Part shown: one piece after another, positions 1 through 9,591 of the stretch
Position numbering within the stretch: position 1 is the first letter of the stretch
How the letters are laid out: each line of letters begins with the position of its first letter
Source: Pseudomonadota bacterium
GTDB taxonomy: Bacteria > Pseudomonadota > Gammaproteobacteria > Xanthomonadales > Xanthomonadaceae
Reading direction: 5' to 3'
DNA: 64,000 nt
NCBI GenBank assembly: GCA_023388355.1
Contig: JAEWGI010000045.1
Span: forward strand, 1-64,000
Translations under genes and position numbers: made by a program
Notes under the pieces: generated by a model
What the model was told of the DNA's origin: nothing
What the model saw: the letters and a program-made list of their open reading frames with translations, nothing else
The model's database searches: none

Positions 1-846
1 GCCATGGCACGGCTCGTACATGCCTTTGTTGCCGGCGTCCAGCGAGGCGGACGGCAGCATGCCGATCGAGCCGGTGAGCATGGAGGCCTCGTCCGACAGG
101 ATGTCGCCGAACATGTTGTCGGTGACGATTACGTCGAACTGCTTCGGCGCGCGCACCAGCTGCATGGCCGCGTTATCGACATACATATGGCTAAGTTCGA
201 TTTCCGGGTAGTCCTTGGCGACTTCCTCGACGACCGCGCGCCACAGCTGACTGGAAGCCAGCACATTCGCCTTGTCCACCGAGCAGAGCTTCTTGTTGCG
301 CACCATGGCCATGTCGAAACCGACCTTGGCGATGCGGCGGATCTCGCTCTCGCTGTACGGCAGCGTGTCGTACGCCATGCGCTCGCCGTTCTCCAGCACC
401 TTGCTCTCGCGCGGCTGGCCGAAGTAGATGCCACCGGTCAGCTCGCGCACGATCAGGATATCCAGACCGGCGACGATTTCGGGCTTGAGCGACGAGGCAT
501 CGGCCAACTGCGGATAGAGCAGCGCCGGCCGCAGGTTGCCGAACAGGCCCAACTGGGAACGGATCTTCAGCAGACCACGCTCCGGACGGATGGCCGGATC
601 GATGGTGTCCCACTTGGGCCCGCCGACCGCGCCCAGCAGAATGGCGTCAGCGGCGCGGGCGCGCTCCAGCGTCTCGTCGGCCAGCGGCACACCGTACTTG
701 TCTACGGCCGCACCACCCAGCTCGTCATAGCTCAGCTCGAAGCCCAGATCGAACTTGTCACTGGCCAGCTGCAGCACCTTGACCGCCTCGGCCATGATTT
801 CCGGGCCGATGCCATCGCCGGGGAGAACCAGAATCTGTTTGGACAT
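1..846 (-). CDS. leuB: 3-isopropylmalate dehydrogenase, 3' end outside window
   Basis: Catalyses the NAD-dependent oxidative decarboxylation of 3-isopropylmalate, the third step of leucine synthesis, in the cytoplasm. The 282 visible codons start [16 protein letters not shown], the usual IPMDH N-terminus, and include the LTGGIYFG and [14 protein letters not shown] blocks; the aspartates of the latter are metal ligands in the family. The gene is cut by the window edge, so about 75 residues are missing from a normal length near 357. The start at 846 has a GGAATAGGAA ribosome-binding region just upstream. A 182-bp gap separates it from leuD, so it may have its own signals. GC is visibly lower (locally 55-60%) than in the flanking DNA. 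Confidence 0.96.
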   Translation of the reverse strand, partial: MSKQILVLPGDGIGPEIMAEAVKVLQLASDKFDLGFELSYDELGGAAVDKYGVPLADETLERARAADAILLGAVGGPKWDTIDPAIRPERGLLKIRSQLGLFGNLRPALLYPQLADASSLKPEIVAGLDILIVRELTGGIYFGQPRESKVLENGERMAYDTLPYSESEIRRIAKVGFDMAMVRNKKLCSVDKANVLASSQLWRAVVEEVAKDYPEIELSHMYVDNAAMQLVRAPKQFDVIVTDNMFGDILSDEASMLTGSIGMLPSASLDAGNKGMYEPCHG

Positions 847-1028
847 TTCCTATTCCTTATAAGAGGTCACATCGAGGCAGGGCGCACCGATGGGCTGAGC
901 CCACCTGGTTTTTCGTTCGGCACCAGCCTCGGCTTTTTTGCGTTGCCAGATGGCGCCGAGCAGTCGAGGCGCCATTGCGAGGATCTTTCCGCAGGATGAG
1001 ACCGAACCCGCGCTGCTTGTCGTACAGA

Positions 1029-1676
1029 CTACTTGATCGCGCCGAACAACCAAGGCTGGCTCTGCTGGTGGCGAACTTCGAAGGCCTTGATGGCCTCGGC
1101 GTCCTGCAGGGTCAGACCGATATCGTCCAGACCATTGAGCAGGCAGTGCTTGCGGAAGGCATCGACCTCGAAGCCGTATTGCTTGCCGTCCGGACGGGTA
1201 ACGGTCTGCGCAGCCAGATCGACGGTCAGCTGGTAGCCTTCGGTCGCCTCGGCCTGCTGGAACAGCTCGTCCACCTCCTCTTCTTTCAGCACGATCGGCA
1301 ACAGGCCGTTCTTGAAGCTGTTGTTGTAGAAGATGTCGGCGAAGCTCGGCGCGATGATCGCGCGGAAGCCGTATTCCTCCAGCGCCCAGGGCGCATGCTC
1401 GCGCGAGGAGCCGCAGCCGAAGTTCTCGCGCGCCAGCAGCACGCTGGCCCCGGCGTAGCGGGGAAAGTTCAGCACGAAATCCGGATTCACCGGCCGCGTG
1501 CTGCTGTCCTGGCCCGGCTGGCCGACGTCCAGGTAGCGCCACTCGTCGAACAGGTTCGGCCCGAAGCCGCTGCGCCTGATCGACTTGAGGAACTGCTTGG
1601 GGATGATCTGGTCGGTGTCGACGTTCGCGCGGTCCAGCGGCGCGACCAGGCCGGTGTGGGTGGTGAAGGCTTTCAT
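1029..1676 (-). CDS. leuD: 3-isopropylmalate dehydratase small subunit
   Basis: Small subunit of isopropylmalate isomerase, which with LeuC interconverts 2- and 3-isopropylmalate through an iron-sulfur enzyme. The 215 residues are the usual length. They show the N-terminal [17 protein letters not shown] block, where the family recognises substrate, and the [14 protein letters not shown] motif. Its start lies 13 bp after the leuC stop, so the two subunits are probably cotranscribed. As recalled, the sequence is closer to pseudomonad LeuD than to the usual xanthomonad protein, which fits the lowered GC here. The 847-1028 gap downstream holds a TGGGCT-GA-GCCCA hairpin but no gene that I can support. 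Confidence 0.97.
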   Translation of the reverse strand: MKAFTTHTGLVAPLDRANVDTDQIIPKQFLKSIRRSGFGPNLFDEWRYLDVGQPGQDSSTRPVNPDFVLNFPRYAGASVLLARENFGCGSSREHAPWALEEYGFRAIIAPSFADIFYNNSFKNGLLPIVLKEEEVDELFQQAEATEGYQLTVDLAAQTVTRPDGKQYGFEVDAFRKHCLLNGLDDIGLTLQDAEAIKAFEVRHQQSQPWLFGAIK

Positions 1677-1689
1677 GGCGGCGTGGTCC

Positions 1690-3117
1690 TCAGGCTTGCA
1701 TCAGTTCGCGCACGTCGACGAAGTGGCCGGCCACCGCGGCAGCGGCAGCCATCGCCGGGCTGACCAGGTGGGTGCGGCCGCCGGCGCCCTGGCGGCCTTC
1801 GAAGTTGCGGTTGGAGGTCGACGCGCAGTGCTCGCCACTGCCGAGCTTGTCTGGATTCATCGCCAGGCACATCGAACAGCCCGGCTCGCGCCATTCGAAG
1901 CCCGCGTCCAGGAAGATCCTGTCCAGCCCCTCGGCCTCCGCCTGGGCCTTGACCAGGCCGGAGCCGGGCACTACCAGCGCCTGTTTCACGCTTGCGGCGA
2001 CCCTGCGGCCGCGGGCGACGTCGGCCGCTGCGCGCAAGTCCTCGATGCGCGAGTTGGTGCACGAGCCGATGAACACGCGATCGAGCCTGATGGTGGTGAT
2101 CGGCTGGTTGGGCTGCAGGCCCATGTACTTCAGCGCGCGCTCGATCGAGTCCTTCTTCACCGGATCGGATTCGCGCGCCGGGTCCGGCACGTTCTGGTCC
2201 ACCGCCAGCACCATCTCGGGCGAGGTGCCCCAGCTGACCTGCGGCCGGATGTCCCGGGCGCGCAGTTCGACGACGGTGTCGAAGTGCGCATCGTCGTCCG
2301 AGACCAGGCTGCGCCACAGCGCCACCGCCGCGTCCAGGTCCGCGCCCTTCGGCGCGAACGGGCGGCCGCGCACGTAGTCGATGGTCTTTTCGTCCACCGC
2401 CACCATGCCCACGCGCGCGCCGGCCTCGATGGCCATGTTGCAGATGGTCATGCGGCCCTCGATGGACAGGTCGCGGATCGCGCTGCCGGCGAACTCCAGC
2501 GCATGGCCGTTGCCGCCGGCGGTGCCGATCCTGCCGATCACCGCCAGCACGATGTCCTTGGCGGTGACGCCGGGGCCGAGTCGGCCTTCGACGCGCACCT
2601 GCATGTTCTTCATCTTCTTGGCCACCAGGCACTGGGTGGCCAGCACGTGCTCGACCTCGGAGGTGCCGATGCCGTGGGCCAGTGCACCGAACGCGCCATG
2701 CGTGGAGGTGTGCGAGTCGCCGCAGACCACGGTCATGCCCGGCAGGGTCGCGCCCTGCTCCGGCCCGACCACGTGGACGATGCCCTGGCGGGCGTCGTTC
2801 ATGCGGAACTCGAGGATCCCGAACTCGTCGCAGTTCTCGTCCAGGGTCTGCACCTGCAGGCGCGAGACCTCGTCCACGATCGCCTCCAGCCCGCCCTGGC
2901 GCTCGGCGCGCGTGGTGGGCACGTTGTGGTCGGGCGTGGCGATGTTGGCGTCCACGCGCCAGGGCCTGCGCCCGGCCAGGCGCAGGCCTTCGAAGGCCTG
3001 CGGCGAGGTGACTTCGTGGAGGATGTGGCGGTCGATATAGATCAGCGAGGAGCCGTCGTCGCGGCGCTTGACCTCGTGCATCTCCCACAGCTTGTCGTAC
3101 AGCGTCTTGCCTGCCAT
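1690..3117 (-). CDS. leuC: 3-isopropylmalate dehydratase large subunit
   Basis: Large, [4Fe-4S]-binding subunit of isopropylmalate isomerase (aconitase family). The 475 residues match the usual length. The cluster cysteines are in FIGSCTNSR and in GCSMCLAMN near the C-terminus; [15 protein letters not shown] is the conserved aconitase signature. The start [16 protein letters not shown] is standard and gives a 101-bp divergent intergenic region with the LysR gene. Gene order leuC-leuD-leuB with a divergent LysR regulator is the arrangement known from pseudomonads, and the protein resembles pseudomonad LeuC as recalled. Confidence 0.98.
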   Translation of the reverse strand: MAGKTLYDKLWEMHEVKRRDDGSSLIYIDRHILHEVTSPQAFEGLRLAGRRPWRVDANIATPDHNVPTTRAERQGGLEAIVDEVSRLQVQTLDENCDEFGILEFRMNDARQGIVHVVGPEQGATLPGMTVVCGDSHTSTHGAFGALAHGIGTSEVEHVLATQCLVAKKMKNMQVRVEGRLGPGVTAKDIVLAVIGRIGTAGGNGHALEFAGSAIRDLSIEGRMTICNMAIEAGARVGMVAVDEKTIDYVRGRPFAPKGADLDAAVALWRSLVSDDDAHFDTVVELRARDIRPQVSWGTSPEMVLAVDQNVPDPARESDPVKKDSIERALKYMGLQPNQPITTIRLDRVFIGSCTNSRIEDLRAAADVARGRRVAASVKQALVVPGSGLVKAQAEAEGLDRIFLDAGFEWREPGCSMCLAMNPDKLGSGEHCASTSNRNFEGRQGAGGRTHLVSPAMAAAAAVAGHFVDVRELMQA

Positions 3118-3218
3118 CGCCCGCTCCCGCGGTCCGGTCGGTAGCTGGCCATGCTAGGCACTTGCGTTCGATAACTCCAATTCATATTTTTCATCCAACC
3201 CATAACTGGATCGACTGG
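3118..3218. promoter_or_regulatory. divergent leuC / lysR control region
   Basis: This AT-rich 101-bp region separates leuC and the LysR gene. On the minus strand CTCCAA (read TTGGAG, 3175-3180) and ATGCTA (read TAGCAT, 3151-3156) are 18 bp apart and could be the leuC -35 and -10. The T-rich block at 3181-3200 is where a LysR protein would be expected to bind. The boxes were picked by eye. Confidence 0.45.
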
Positions 3219-4097
3219 ATGGACCTGGCCAGCCTGGAGGCGTTCCTGGCCGTTGCCGAGAACGGCGGCTTCTCGGCGGCGGGCGAGCGGCTGCACCTGA
3301 CCCAGCCCGCGGTCAGCAAGCGCATCGCCGCGCTCGAGCAGCAGCTGGGGCGGCGCCTGTTCGACCGGATCGGGCGCGAGGTCGCGCTCACCGAGGCCGG
3401 CCGCGCGCTGCTGCCGCGCGCGCGCCGGATCCTGGGCGAGATGCAGGACACCCGCCGCGCCCTGGGCAACCTCGACGCCTCCATCGACGGCCAGCTCAAC
3501 CTCGCCACCAGCCACCACATCGGCCTGCACCGGCTGCCGCCGCTGCTGCGCGCCTTCGTCCGCGACCATCCCCAGGTCGCGGTCGACATCCGCTTCCTGG
3601 ATTCCGAACTGGCCTGGTCGGAGGTGCTGCACGGCCGCCTGGAGCTGGCGATCACCACCCTGGGCCCGGCCTCGGCACCGCTGCGCGCGGTGCCTGTGTG
3701 GGACGATCCGCTGGAGTTCGTGGTCGCGCCGCACCATCCGCTGGCCGCTAAGGGGCGCACCACGCTGCACGATCTGGCCGGGTACCCGGCGGTGCTGCCC
3801 GACGCCAGCACCTTCACCCACCGCATCGTGGCCGAGCGCTTCGCCGCCGACGGCCTGGCGCCGCGCCTGCACATGACCACCAACGCGATGGAGACGCTGA
3901 AGATGCTGGCCGGCGTGGGCCTGGCCTGGAGCGTGCTGCCGCACACCATGCTCGACGCCTCGACCATGGTCCTGCGCGTGCCGGGCGTGCGCCTGCGGCG
4001 CCGGCTCGGCTACGTCACCCACGGCGGGCGCACGCTGTCGAACGCGGCGCGGGCGTTCATGGAGCTGCTGGACGGGGCGGCGGACCCGCAGCGCTGA
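3219..4097 (+). CDS. LysR-family transcriptional regulator, divergent to leuC
   Basis: A 292-residue LysR-type regulator. The N-terminal winged helix reads MDLASLEAFLAVAENGGFSA, then the LHLTQPAVSKRIAALEQQLG recognition segment. The rest is a periplasmic-binding-protein-like effector domain ending in a conserved VGLAWSVLP stretch. An upstream ATG at 3162 would add 19 residues but lies in the AT-rich promoter region, so the start at 3219 is preferred because it matches the family N-terminus. Its position opposite leuC suggests it controls the leucine genes, perhaps with 2-isopropylmalate or leucine as signal; that ligand is inference. Confidence 0.9.
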   Translation: MDLASLEAFLAVAENGGFSAAGERLHLTQPAVSKRIAALEQQLGRRLFDRIGREVALTEAGRALLPRARRILGEMQDTRRALGNLDASIDGQLNLATSHHIGLHRLPPLLRAFVRDHPQVAVDIRFLDSELAWSEVLHGRLELAITTLGPASAPLRAVPVWDDPLEFVVAPHHPLAAKGRTTLHDLAGYPAVLPDASTFTHRIVAERFAADGLAPRLHMTTNAMETLKMLAGVGLAWSVLPHTMLDASTMVLRVPGVRLRRRLGYVTHGGRTLSNAARAFMELLDGAADPQR

Positions 4098-4111
4098 CGC
4101 CCCCCGCGTGT

Positions 4112-4304
4112 CTCCTTCCCCCGCTTGCCGGGGAAGGCCGGGATGGGGGCGCGCGCCGCAGGCGCGCGGAAGCGGCCAGGCGACCTGCCTGCCCCCACCC
4201 CAACCCGTCCGGCCCGCCGCAGCGCGCCGGGCGTTCGGATGGTCCGCGCGGCAGTGCCGCGCAAACGGCCCATCCTCACCCCCCGCAAGCGGGGGAGGGA
4301 GCAA
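4112..4304. repeat. paired-palindrome repeat (REPIN-like), copy 1, extended form
   Basis: A left palindrome (CTTCCCCCGC..GGGGAAGG) is followed by GGGATGGGGGCGCGCGCCGCAGGCGCGCG, a short spacer, and CCCCCACCCCAACCC on the other side. This copy then carries about 50 bp (CGTCCGGCCCG..GATGGTCCGCGCGGCAG) shared with the copy at 30603-30758, and ends in another GGGGGAGGGAGC palindrome. It fills the gap between the LysR gene and the pump gene and may also stop transcription from either side. Confidence 0.85.
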
Positions 4305-4331
4305 CAAGCGGGGGAGGCGACAGCTGCGCCG

Positions 4332-7300
4332 TCAGCGCGCGATCCCGGGCAGCGGCTCGTCGCGGCGGACCCGGAACCAGGCCGCGTACAGCGCGGGCAG
4401 GAACAGCAGGGTCAGGATCGTGGCGATGGTCAGCCCGCCCATGATCGCCACCGCCATCGGTCCGAAGAAGGCGCTGCGCGAGAGCGGGATCATGGCCAGG
4501 ATCGCCGCCAGCGCGGTCAGCACGATCGGCCGGAAGCGGCGCACCGTGGCGTCGATGATCGCATCCCAGCGGGCGTGACCGGCGGCGATGTCGCGTTCGA
4601 TCTGGTCGACCAGGATCACCGAATTGCGCATGATCATGCCCGCCAGCGCGATCGTGCCCAGCATCGCCACGAAGCCGAACGGCACCCGGAACGCGAGCAG
4701 GAACACGGTCACCCCGATCAGCCCGAGCGGCGCGGTCAGCAGCACCAGCAGCGAGCGCGACAGGCTGCGCAGCTGCAGCATCAGCAGGGTCACCACCACC
4801 AGCAGGAACAGCGGCACGCCGGCCCTGATCGAGTCCTGGCCGCGGGCCGAATCCTCGACCGTGCCGCCGGTCTCGAGCAGGTAGCCCGGCGGCAGCGAGG
4901 CGCGGATGTCGTCGAGCGTGGGCAGGATCTGCGCCACCACCGTCGGCGGGGTCAGGTCGCTGCGGATGTCGGCGCGCACGGTGACCGTCGGCAGCCGGTC
5001 GCGATGCCAGATGATGCCGTCTTCATATCCGTATTCGAGCGTGGCCACCTGCGACAGCGGCACCGGCCCGCCCTCGCCGCCCGGGATCGCCAGGCTGCCG
5101 AGCAGCTCCAGGCGGGTGCGCTCCTCGCCGGTACCGCGCAGCAGTACGCCGATCAGCTCGTTGCCCTCGCGGAAGGTGCTGACCTGCAGCCCGCTGAGCG
5201 AACCGGACAGGAACTGCGCCACCCGCTGCGAGCTGATGCCCAGCGCCCGCGCGCGGTCCTGGTCGATGCGCAGGCGCACCACCCGGCTCGGCTCGCTCCA
5301 GTCCAGCTGCACGTTGGCCAGGTGCGGGTTGTCGCGCACCTGCTCCGCGACCTGATGCGCGTACTCGCGCACGCGCTCGATGTGCTCGCCGGAGACGCGG
5401 AACTGCACCGGGTAGCCGACCGGCGGCCCGTTCTCCAGCCGGGTCACGCGCAGCTGCAGCTCCGGGAAGCGCGGCACCACCTCGTCCAGCAGCCACGTGC
5501 GCACCGCTTCGCGCGCGTCGAGGTCGTTGGCGCGGACCACGAACTGGGCGAAGTTGGTCTGCGGCAGCTGCTGGTCCAGCGGCAGGTAGAAGCGCGGCGA
5601 GCCGGTGCCGACGTAGGCGACGTAATTGTCGACGCCCTCGTGGCCCGAAAGCATGGCCTCCAGGCGGCGCGCCTGTGCCTCGGTCGCGCGCAGCGAGCTG
5701 CCCTCGGCCAGCTCCATGTCGACCATCAGCTCGAGCCGGGTGGAGTCGGGGAAGAACTGCTGCGGCACGAAGCGGAACATGGCCAGCGACAGCGCGAACG
5801 CGGCGACGGTGGCGGCGATCACCAGCCAGCGGTGGCGCAGCGACCAGTCGAGCAGGTCGCGGAAGCGGAGGTAGAAGCGGGTCTGGTAGGGGTCGTGCTC
5901 GCCGCTGCTCCCTCCCCCGTCCACTGGCGAGGGTTGGGTTGGGGGTAGGCCGGTCGCCGCGTCATCCAGCACCGCTTCGCGGCGCGCCCCCACCCCAGCC
6001 CTCCCCCGCGGGCGGGGGAGGGAGCCAGAGCGGGAGCGCAGGCGCGAGAAGAATCCGGACAGCCCCTGCAGCAGCGTCGGCCTGCCCGCCTGTGCGTGCA
6101 GATCCGGCAGCATCTTCTCGCCCAGCCAGGGGATGAACAGCACCGCCGCGATCCACGACACCACCAGCGCGATCGTCACCACCTGGAACAGCGAGCGCGT
6201 GTACTCGCCCACGCCGGACGCGGCCGTGGCGATGGGCAGGAACCCTGCAGCGGTGATCAGCGTCCCGGTCAGCATCGGGAACGCGGTATTGGTCCAGGCG
6301 AAGCCTGCGGCGCGAAAGCGGTCGAAGCCCTGCTCCATCTTGATCGCCATCATCTCCACCGCGATGATCGCGTCGTCGACCATCAGGCCCAGCGCCAGCA
6401 CCAGCGCGCCGAGCGATATCTTGTGCAGGCCGACGCCGAGCCACTCCATCACCGCGAAGGTCATCGCCAGCACCAGCGGGATCGACACCGCCACCACCAG
6501 GCCGGTGCGCAGGCCCAGCGAGAAGAAGCTCACCAGCAGCACGATCGCCACCGCCTCGGCCAGCACCTTGATGAACTCGCCCACCGAATCACGCACCGCG
6601 GCCGGCTGGTCGGTGACCTTGCGCAGCTCCATGCCGGCCGGCAGCGTGCGCTGCAGGCGCTCGAACGCGGCATCGAGGGTGTCGCCCAGGTGCAGGATGT
6701 CGCCGCCGGCGCGCATCGACACGCCCAGGCCGATCGCGTCCTCGCCCATGAAGCGCATGCGCGGCGCGGCCGGGTCGGAAAAGCCGCGGGTGACGCTGGC
6801 GATGTCGCCGAGGCGCACGGTCCGGTCGCCGGCGCGGATCGGGAAGTCGCGGATGTCCTCGACCGAGGCGAACGCGCCATCCACGCGCAGCTGCACGCGG
6901 TCGCTCGGGGTTTCGAAGAAGCCGGCCGGCGACACCGCGTTCTGCTGCGCCAGCGCCTCCTGCACGACCGTGATCGGGATCCCCAGCGTGGCCATCCTGG
7001 TATTGCTGACCTCGATCCAGATCCGCTCGTCCTGCAGCCCGATCAGTTCGACCTTGCCGACGTCGTCGATGCGCTGCAGCTCAAGCTGCACGCGGTCGGC
7101 GTAGTCCTTGAGCACGGCGTAGTCGAAGCCCTCGCCGGTGAGCGCGTAGATGTTGCCGAAGGTGTCGCCGAACTCGTCGTTGAAGAACGGCCCCATCACG
7201 CCCTCGGGCAGGGTCGCGCGGATGTCGCCCACCTTCTTGCGCACCTGGTACCAGAGCTCCGGCACCTCGCGCGAGCGCATCGAATCGCGCGCCATGAAGA

Positions 7301-7580
7301 TCACCTGCGACTCGCCCGGCCGCGAGTACGAGCGGATGAACTCGTACTGGCCGGTTTCCATCAGCGTCTTCTCGATCCGCTCGGTGACCTGGCGCGAGAC
7401 TTCCTCCGCGGTCGCGCCCGGCCACAGGGTGCGCACCACCATCGCCTTGAAGGTGAACGGCGGATCCTCCGAACGCCCCAGCTGCAGGTAGGACAGCGCG
7501 CCGCCGATGGCGACCACGATCATCGCGTACAGCACCAGGCTGCGGTTGCGCAGCGCCCACTCCGACAGGTTGAAACGCAC
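4332..7580 (-). CDS. RND-family multidrug efflux transporter, inner-membrane pump
   Basis: Proton-driven export pump of the AcrB/HAE1 family, expected to work with the adjacent membrane-fusion protein and an outer-membrane channel such as the TolC encoded downstream. The 1082 residues show the N-terminal transmembrane helix, porter domains, the GLMVDDAIIAVEMM segment with the paired aspartates of the proton relay, and the C-terminal half with FAMLGTIALAGMIMRNS-type helix residues. The start is GTG, three bases after the fusion-protein stop. Residues about 519-558, in the cytoplasmic linker between the two halves, are encoded by a dispersed repeat (5907-6025) and are rich in Gly, Pro and Arg; the frame stays open. 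Substrates are not predictable from sequence. Confidence 0.95.
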   Translation of the reverse strand: MRFNLSEWALRNRSLVLYAMIVVAIGGALSYLQLGRSEDPPFTFKAMVVRTLWPGATAEEVSRQVTERIEKTLMETGQYEFIRSYSRPGESQVIFMARDSMRSREVPELWYQVRKKVGDIRATLPEGVMGPFFNDEFGDTFGNIYALTGEGFDYAVLKDYADRVQLELQRIDDVGKVELIGLQDERIWIEVSNTRMATLGIPITVVQEALAQQNAVSPAGFFETPSDRVQLRVDGAFASVEDIRDFPIRAGDRTVRLGDIASVTRGFSDPAAPRMRFMGEDAIGLGVSMRAGGDILHLGDTLDAAFERLQRTLPAGMELRKVTDQPAAVRDSVGEFIKVLAEAVAIVLLVSFFSLGLRTGLVVAVSIPLVLAMTFAVMEWLGVGLHKISLGALVLALGLMVDDAIIAVEMMAIKMEQGFDRFRAAGFAWTNTAFPMLTGTLITAAGFLPIATAASGVGEYTRSLFQVVTIALVVSWIAAVLFIPWLGEKMLPDLHAQAGRPTLLQGLSGFFSRLRSRSGSLPRPRGRAGVGARREAVLDDAATGLPPTQPSPVDGGGSSGEHDPYQTRFYLRFRDLLDWSLRHRWLVIAATVAAFALSLAMFRFVPQQFFPDSTRLELMVDMELAEGSSLRATEAQARRLEAMLSGHEGVDNYVAYVGTGSPRFYLPLDQQLPQTNFAQFVVRANDLDAREAVRTWLLDEVVPRFPELQLRVTRLENGPPVGYPVQFRVSGEHIERVREYAHQVAEQVRDNPHLANVQLDWSEPSRVVRLRIDQDRARALGISSQRVAQFLSGSLSGLQVSTFREGNELIGVLLRGTGEERTRLELLGSLAIPGGEGGPVPLSQVATLEYGYEDGIIWHRDRLPTVTVRADIRSDLTPPTVVAQILPTLDDIRASLPPGYLLETGGTVEDSARGQDSIRAGVPLFLLVVVTLLMLQLRSLSRSLLVLLTAPLGLIGVTVFLLAFRVPFGFVAMLGTIALAGMIMRNSVILVDQIERDIAAGHARWDAIIDATVRRFRPIVLTALAAILAMIPLSRSAFFGPMAVAIMGGLTIATILTLLFLPALYAAWFRVRRDEPLPGIAR
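5907..6025. repeat. paired-palindrome repeat, copy 2, inside the RND pump gene
   Basis: This copy has the same architecture as the intergenic ones: GCTCCCTCCCCCG at one end, GGTTGGGTTGGGGG, a spacer with GGCGCGCCCCCACCCCAGCC, and a closing CCTCCCCCGC..GCGGGGGAGGGAGC palindrome. It lies wholly within the coding region and leaves the frame intact, adding about 40 residues between the two transmembrane halves. Confidence 0.85.
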
Positions 7581-7583
7581 CGG

Positions 7584-8714
7584 TCAGCGCTCCGCCGCCG
7601 GCGCGCCGGCCAGCGGCCGGTTGTCGCGATCCACCGGCGTCACCGCCTGTCCTTCGCGCAGCAGATGGCCGCCCGCCGCCACCACCCACTCGCCCTGCTC
7701 GAGCCCCGACCGGACCGGGACGCGCGCAGCGCCGGGCGGCCCGACTTCCACCGGCACCAGCCGCAGCGTCGATGTCGCCGGATTCACCACCCAGACCGCA
7801 TGCCCGCCGTCGGCGCCCGGCTGCAGCGCCGACAGCGGTACGGCCACCGCGTCGCCCTCGCGCCCCTCGCCCACGTACACCCGCGCGCTCTGGCCGAGCT
7901 CCACCGCATCGGCGTCGCCGGGTCGCAGCGCCACCCGCGCGGCGTAGGTGCGCGCCTGCGGGTCGGCCGCGGCCGCGATCTCGCGCAGCGTGCCGGGCAG
8001 GCGCACCCCGGGCGCACTCCACAGCTCGACCTCGACCGCCTGGCCGACGGCGAAGTTGCGGATCCGCGATTCGGGCAGCGCAATCGCCACCTCGCGGCCG
8101 CTGTCGGCGGCCAGGGTGAAGACCGTCTGGCCGGCGGCCAGCACCTGCCCGGCCTCGGCGTGGCGACTGGCGATCACGCCGTCGCGCGGCGCCCGCAGCT
8201 GCGAATAGCCAGCCTGGTTGCGCGCCACCGCCAGTTCCGCGCGCGCCGCCCGGGCGCGCTCCTCGGCGGCCTTCCAGGTGGCCTCCTGCGCGTCCATCGC
8301 CGAGCGGCTCACCAGCCGGTCGCCGGCCAGGGCGGCGTAGCGGGCGCGGTCGGCGCGCGCGCGGGCCAGCTCGGCATCGGCGGCCGCCAGCTGCGCCTGC
8401 GCGGCCTCCACGCCCTGGCGCTGGTCGCCCGGATCGAGTTCGGCCAGCAGCTGTCCGCGCTCCACCGCTTGCCCGGCGTCGACGTGGCGCCGCACCAGGC
8501 TGCCGCCGATGCGGAACGCCAGCGGACTTTCCTCGCGCGCCCGGATCACGCCGGCATAGGCCGAGCCCGCACCCGCGGTGGCCGTCCCGACGGGCTCGAC
8601 CAGGACCGGCCTGGGCGGTGGCGGCGCGGTGGATTCGCTGCTGCAGGCCGCCAGCAGGGCGGTGATCGCGACGGCCCGCAGGCCTCGTCCGAAAAAGCGG
8701 TTTCCGCCTGCCAT
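7584..8714 (-). CDS. RND efflux periplasmic adaptor (membrane-fusion protein)
   Basis: Periplasmic adaptor that would link the RND pump to an outer-membrane channel. The 376 residues begin with a signal sequence ending in a lipobox-like ALLAACSS, so it is probably a lipoprotein anchored to the inner membrane. It then shows the lipoyl/barrel-sandwich halves (GGSLVRRHVDAGQAVERGQLLAELD and LRAPRDGVIASRHAEAGQVL segments) flanking an Ala/Arg-rich coiled-coil hairpin, then a beta-barrel. It is the first gene of a two-gene operon with the pump, 3 bp apart, and is divergent to tetR. Confidence 0.94.
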   Translation of the reverse strand: MAGGNRFFGRGLRAVAITALLAACSSESTAPPPPRPVLVEPVGTATAGAGSAYAGVIRAREESPLAFRIGGSLVRRHVDAGQAVERGQLLAELDPGDQRQGVEAAQAQLAAADAELARARADRARYAALAGDRLVSRSAMDAQEATWKAAEERARAARAELAVARNQAGYSQLRAPRDGVIASRHAEAGQVLAAGQTVFTLAADSGREVAIALPESRIRNFAVGQAVEVELWSAPGVRLPGTLREIAAAADPQARTYAARVALRPGDADAVELGQSARVYVGEGREGDAVAVPLSALQPGADGGHAVWVVNPATSTLRLVPVEVGPPGAARVPVRSGLEQGEWVVAAGGHLLREGQAVTPVDRDNRPLAGAPAAER

Positions 8715-8743
8715 GGCCAGCGCCCGATTAATGAACCGACGCG

Positions 8744-8783
8744 TATAGTATAAATAGCGAACCGGTTAGTCTACTATTGAGGC
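8744..8783. promoter_or_regulatory. divergent promoter and likely TetR operator
   Basis: The short region between the adaptor gene and tetR is AT-rich. It holds the perfect palindrome AACCGGTT (8760-8767), a candidate operator. TACTAT (8772-8777) is a plausible -10 for tetR with six bases to its ATG, implying a leaderless message. TATAGT/TATAAA (8744-8754) could serve the opposite direction. No -35 is clear. Confidence 0.5.
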
Positions 8784-9455
8784 ATGTCCGCCAAACCGTC
8801 CAATGCACCGGAGCCGCCCCGCCCGGCCCCGGGCCCGGGCCGGCCCAAGGACCTGGCCAAGCGCGCCGCGATCCTGGATGCCGCGGTGCGCATGTTCACC
8901 CGGCACGGGTTCGAGGGCGCGAGCATGGACCAGATCGCGACCGAAGCCGGCGTCTCCAAGCTCACCGTCTACAGCCACTTCGGCGACAAGGAAGCCCTGT
9001 TCGGCGAGGCGGTGCGGGTGGTCTGCGCCTCGCTGATGCCCGACGACCTGTTCGTCCCCGACGCGCGCGCGCCGCTGCGCGCGCAGCTGAGCGGGATCGC
9101 GCGCGCGTTCTTCACCTTGATCACCAGCGAGGGGGCCCTGGCCACCCACCGCATGATGATGACCCCGGGCAGCGACGAGCGCATGCGCAAGATGTTCTGG
9201 CAGGCCGGCCCGGAGCGCACCCAGCGCGCGTTCGCCAGCTTCCTGGAGGCGCGCGCCGCGCGCGGCGAACTCGACCTGCCGGACGTGGATCGCGCCGGGC
9301 GCCAGTTCTTCGCCCTGCTCAAGGGCGACCTGCACACGCGCATGGCCTGCGGCCTGTGCGAGCGCCCGGACGACGCCGGCGTGGAGGCGCACCTGGAGGC
9401 CACCGTCGACATGTTCCTGCGCGCCTATGCGGTTCGCACGCCCGCCGCGGAGTGA
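8784..9455 (+). CDS. TetR-family repressor of the adjacent efflux operon
   Basis: A 223-residue TetR/AcrR-type regulator. After a Pro-rich tail, the helix-turn-helix domain reads ILDAAVRMFTRHGFEG then ASMDQIATEAGVSKLTVYSHF. The remainder is an all-helical ligand domain resembling the TetR_C AefR-like group. It is divergent from the efflux operon across only 69 bp, so repression of the pump and of itself is the simple reading. The message may be leaderless: a -10-like TACTAT ends six bases before the ATG and no Shine-Dalgarno is correctly spaced. Confidence 0.92.
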   Translation: MSAKPSNAPEPPRPAPGPGRPKDLAKRAAILDAAVRMFTRHGFEGASMDQIATEAGVSKLTVYSHFGDKEALFGEAVRVVCASLMPDDLFVPDARAPLRAQLSGIARAFFTLITSEGALATHRMMMTPGSDERMRKMFWQAGPERTQRAFASFLEARAARGELDLPDVDRAGRQFFALLKGDLHTRMACGLCERPDDAGVEAHLEATVDMFLRAYAVRTPAAE

Positions 9456-9551
9456 GCGCGCGGCGCGCCATCGGTCGCGGTGACTTCCGGCACTCAGCCG
9501 CTCCGGCGCCGCTGGCGATGATGGCCGCGGGAAATTGCACGAGCCGGCCAG

Positions 9552-9557
9552 TAGAAT
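9552..9557 (+). promoter_or_regulatory. -10 box of the pcm-like gene
   Basis: TAGAAT, a one-mismatch -10, lies 34 bp before the ATG of the methyltransferase gene. The same hexamer precedes rep, tdk and the small zinc-finger gene here. No convincing -35 is visible. Confidence 0.4.
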
Positions 9558-9591
9558 CGCCTTCCCTCCCATTACATTCCCGGACCGCACG

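Noticed and set aside
884..930. TGGGCTGAGCCCA hairpin followed by T runs between leuB and leuD as a terminator or attenuator
   Set aside because: The T runs lie on the plus strand, opposite to transcription of the leu genes; too weak to annotate.
4..999. Long plus-strand open frame across leuB
   Set aside because: Antisense to leuB, no family resemblance; high GC produces such shadows throughout the window.
8744..8777. ATAGTA..TACTAT as the TetR operator
   Set aside because: The arms are not symmetric about the central AACCGGTT palindrome; each is better explained as part of a -10 box.
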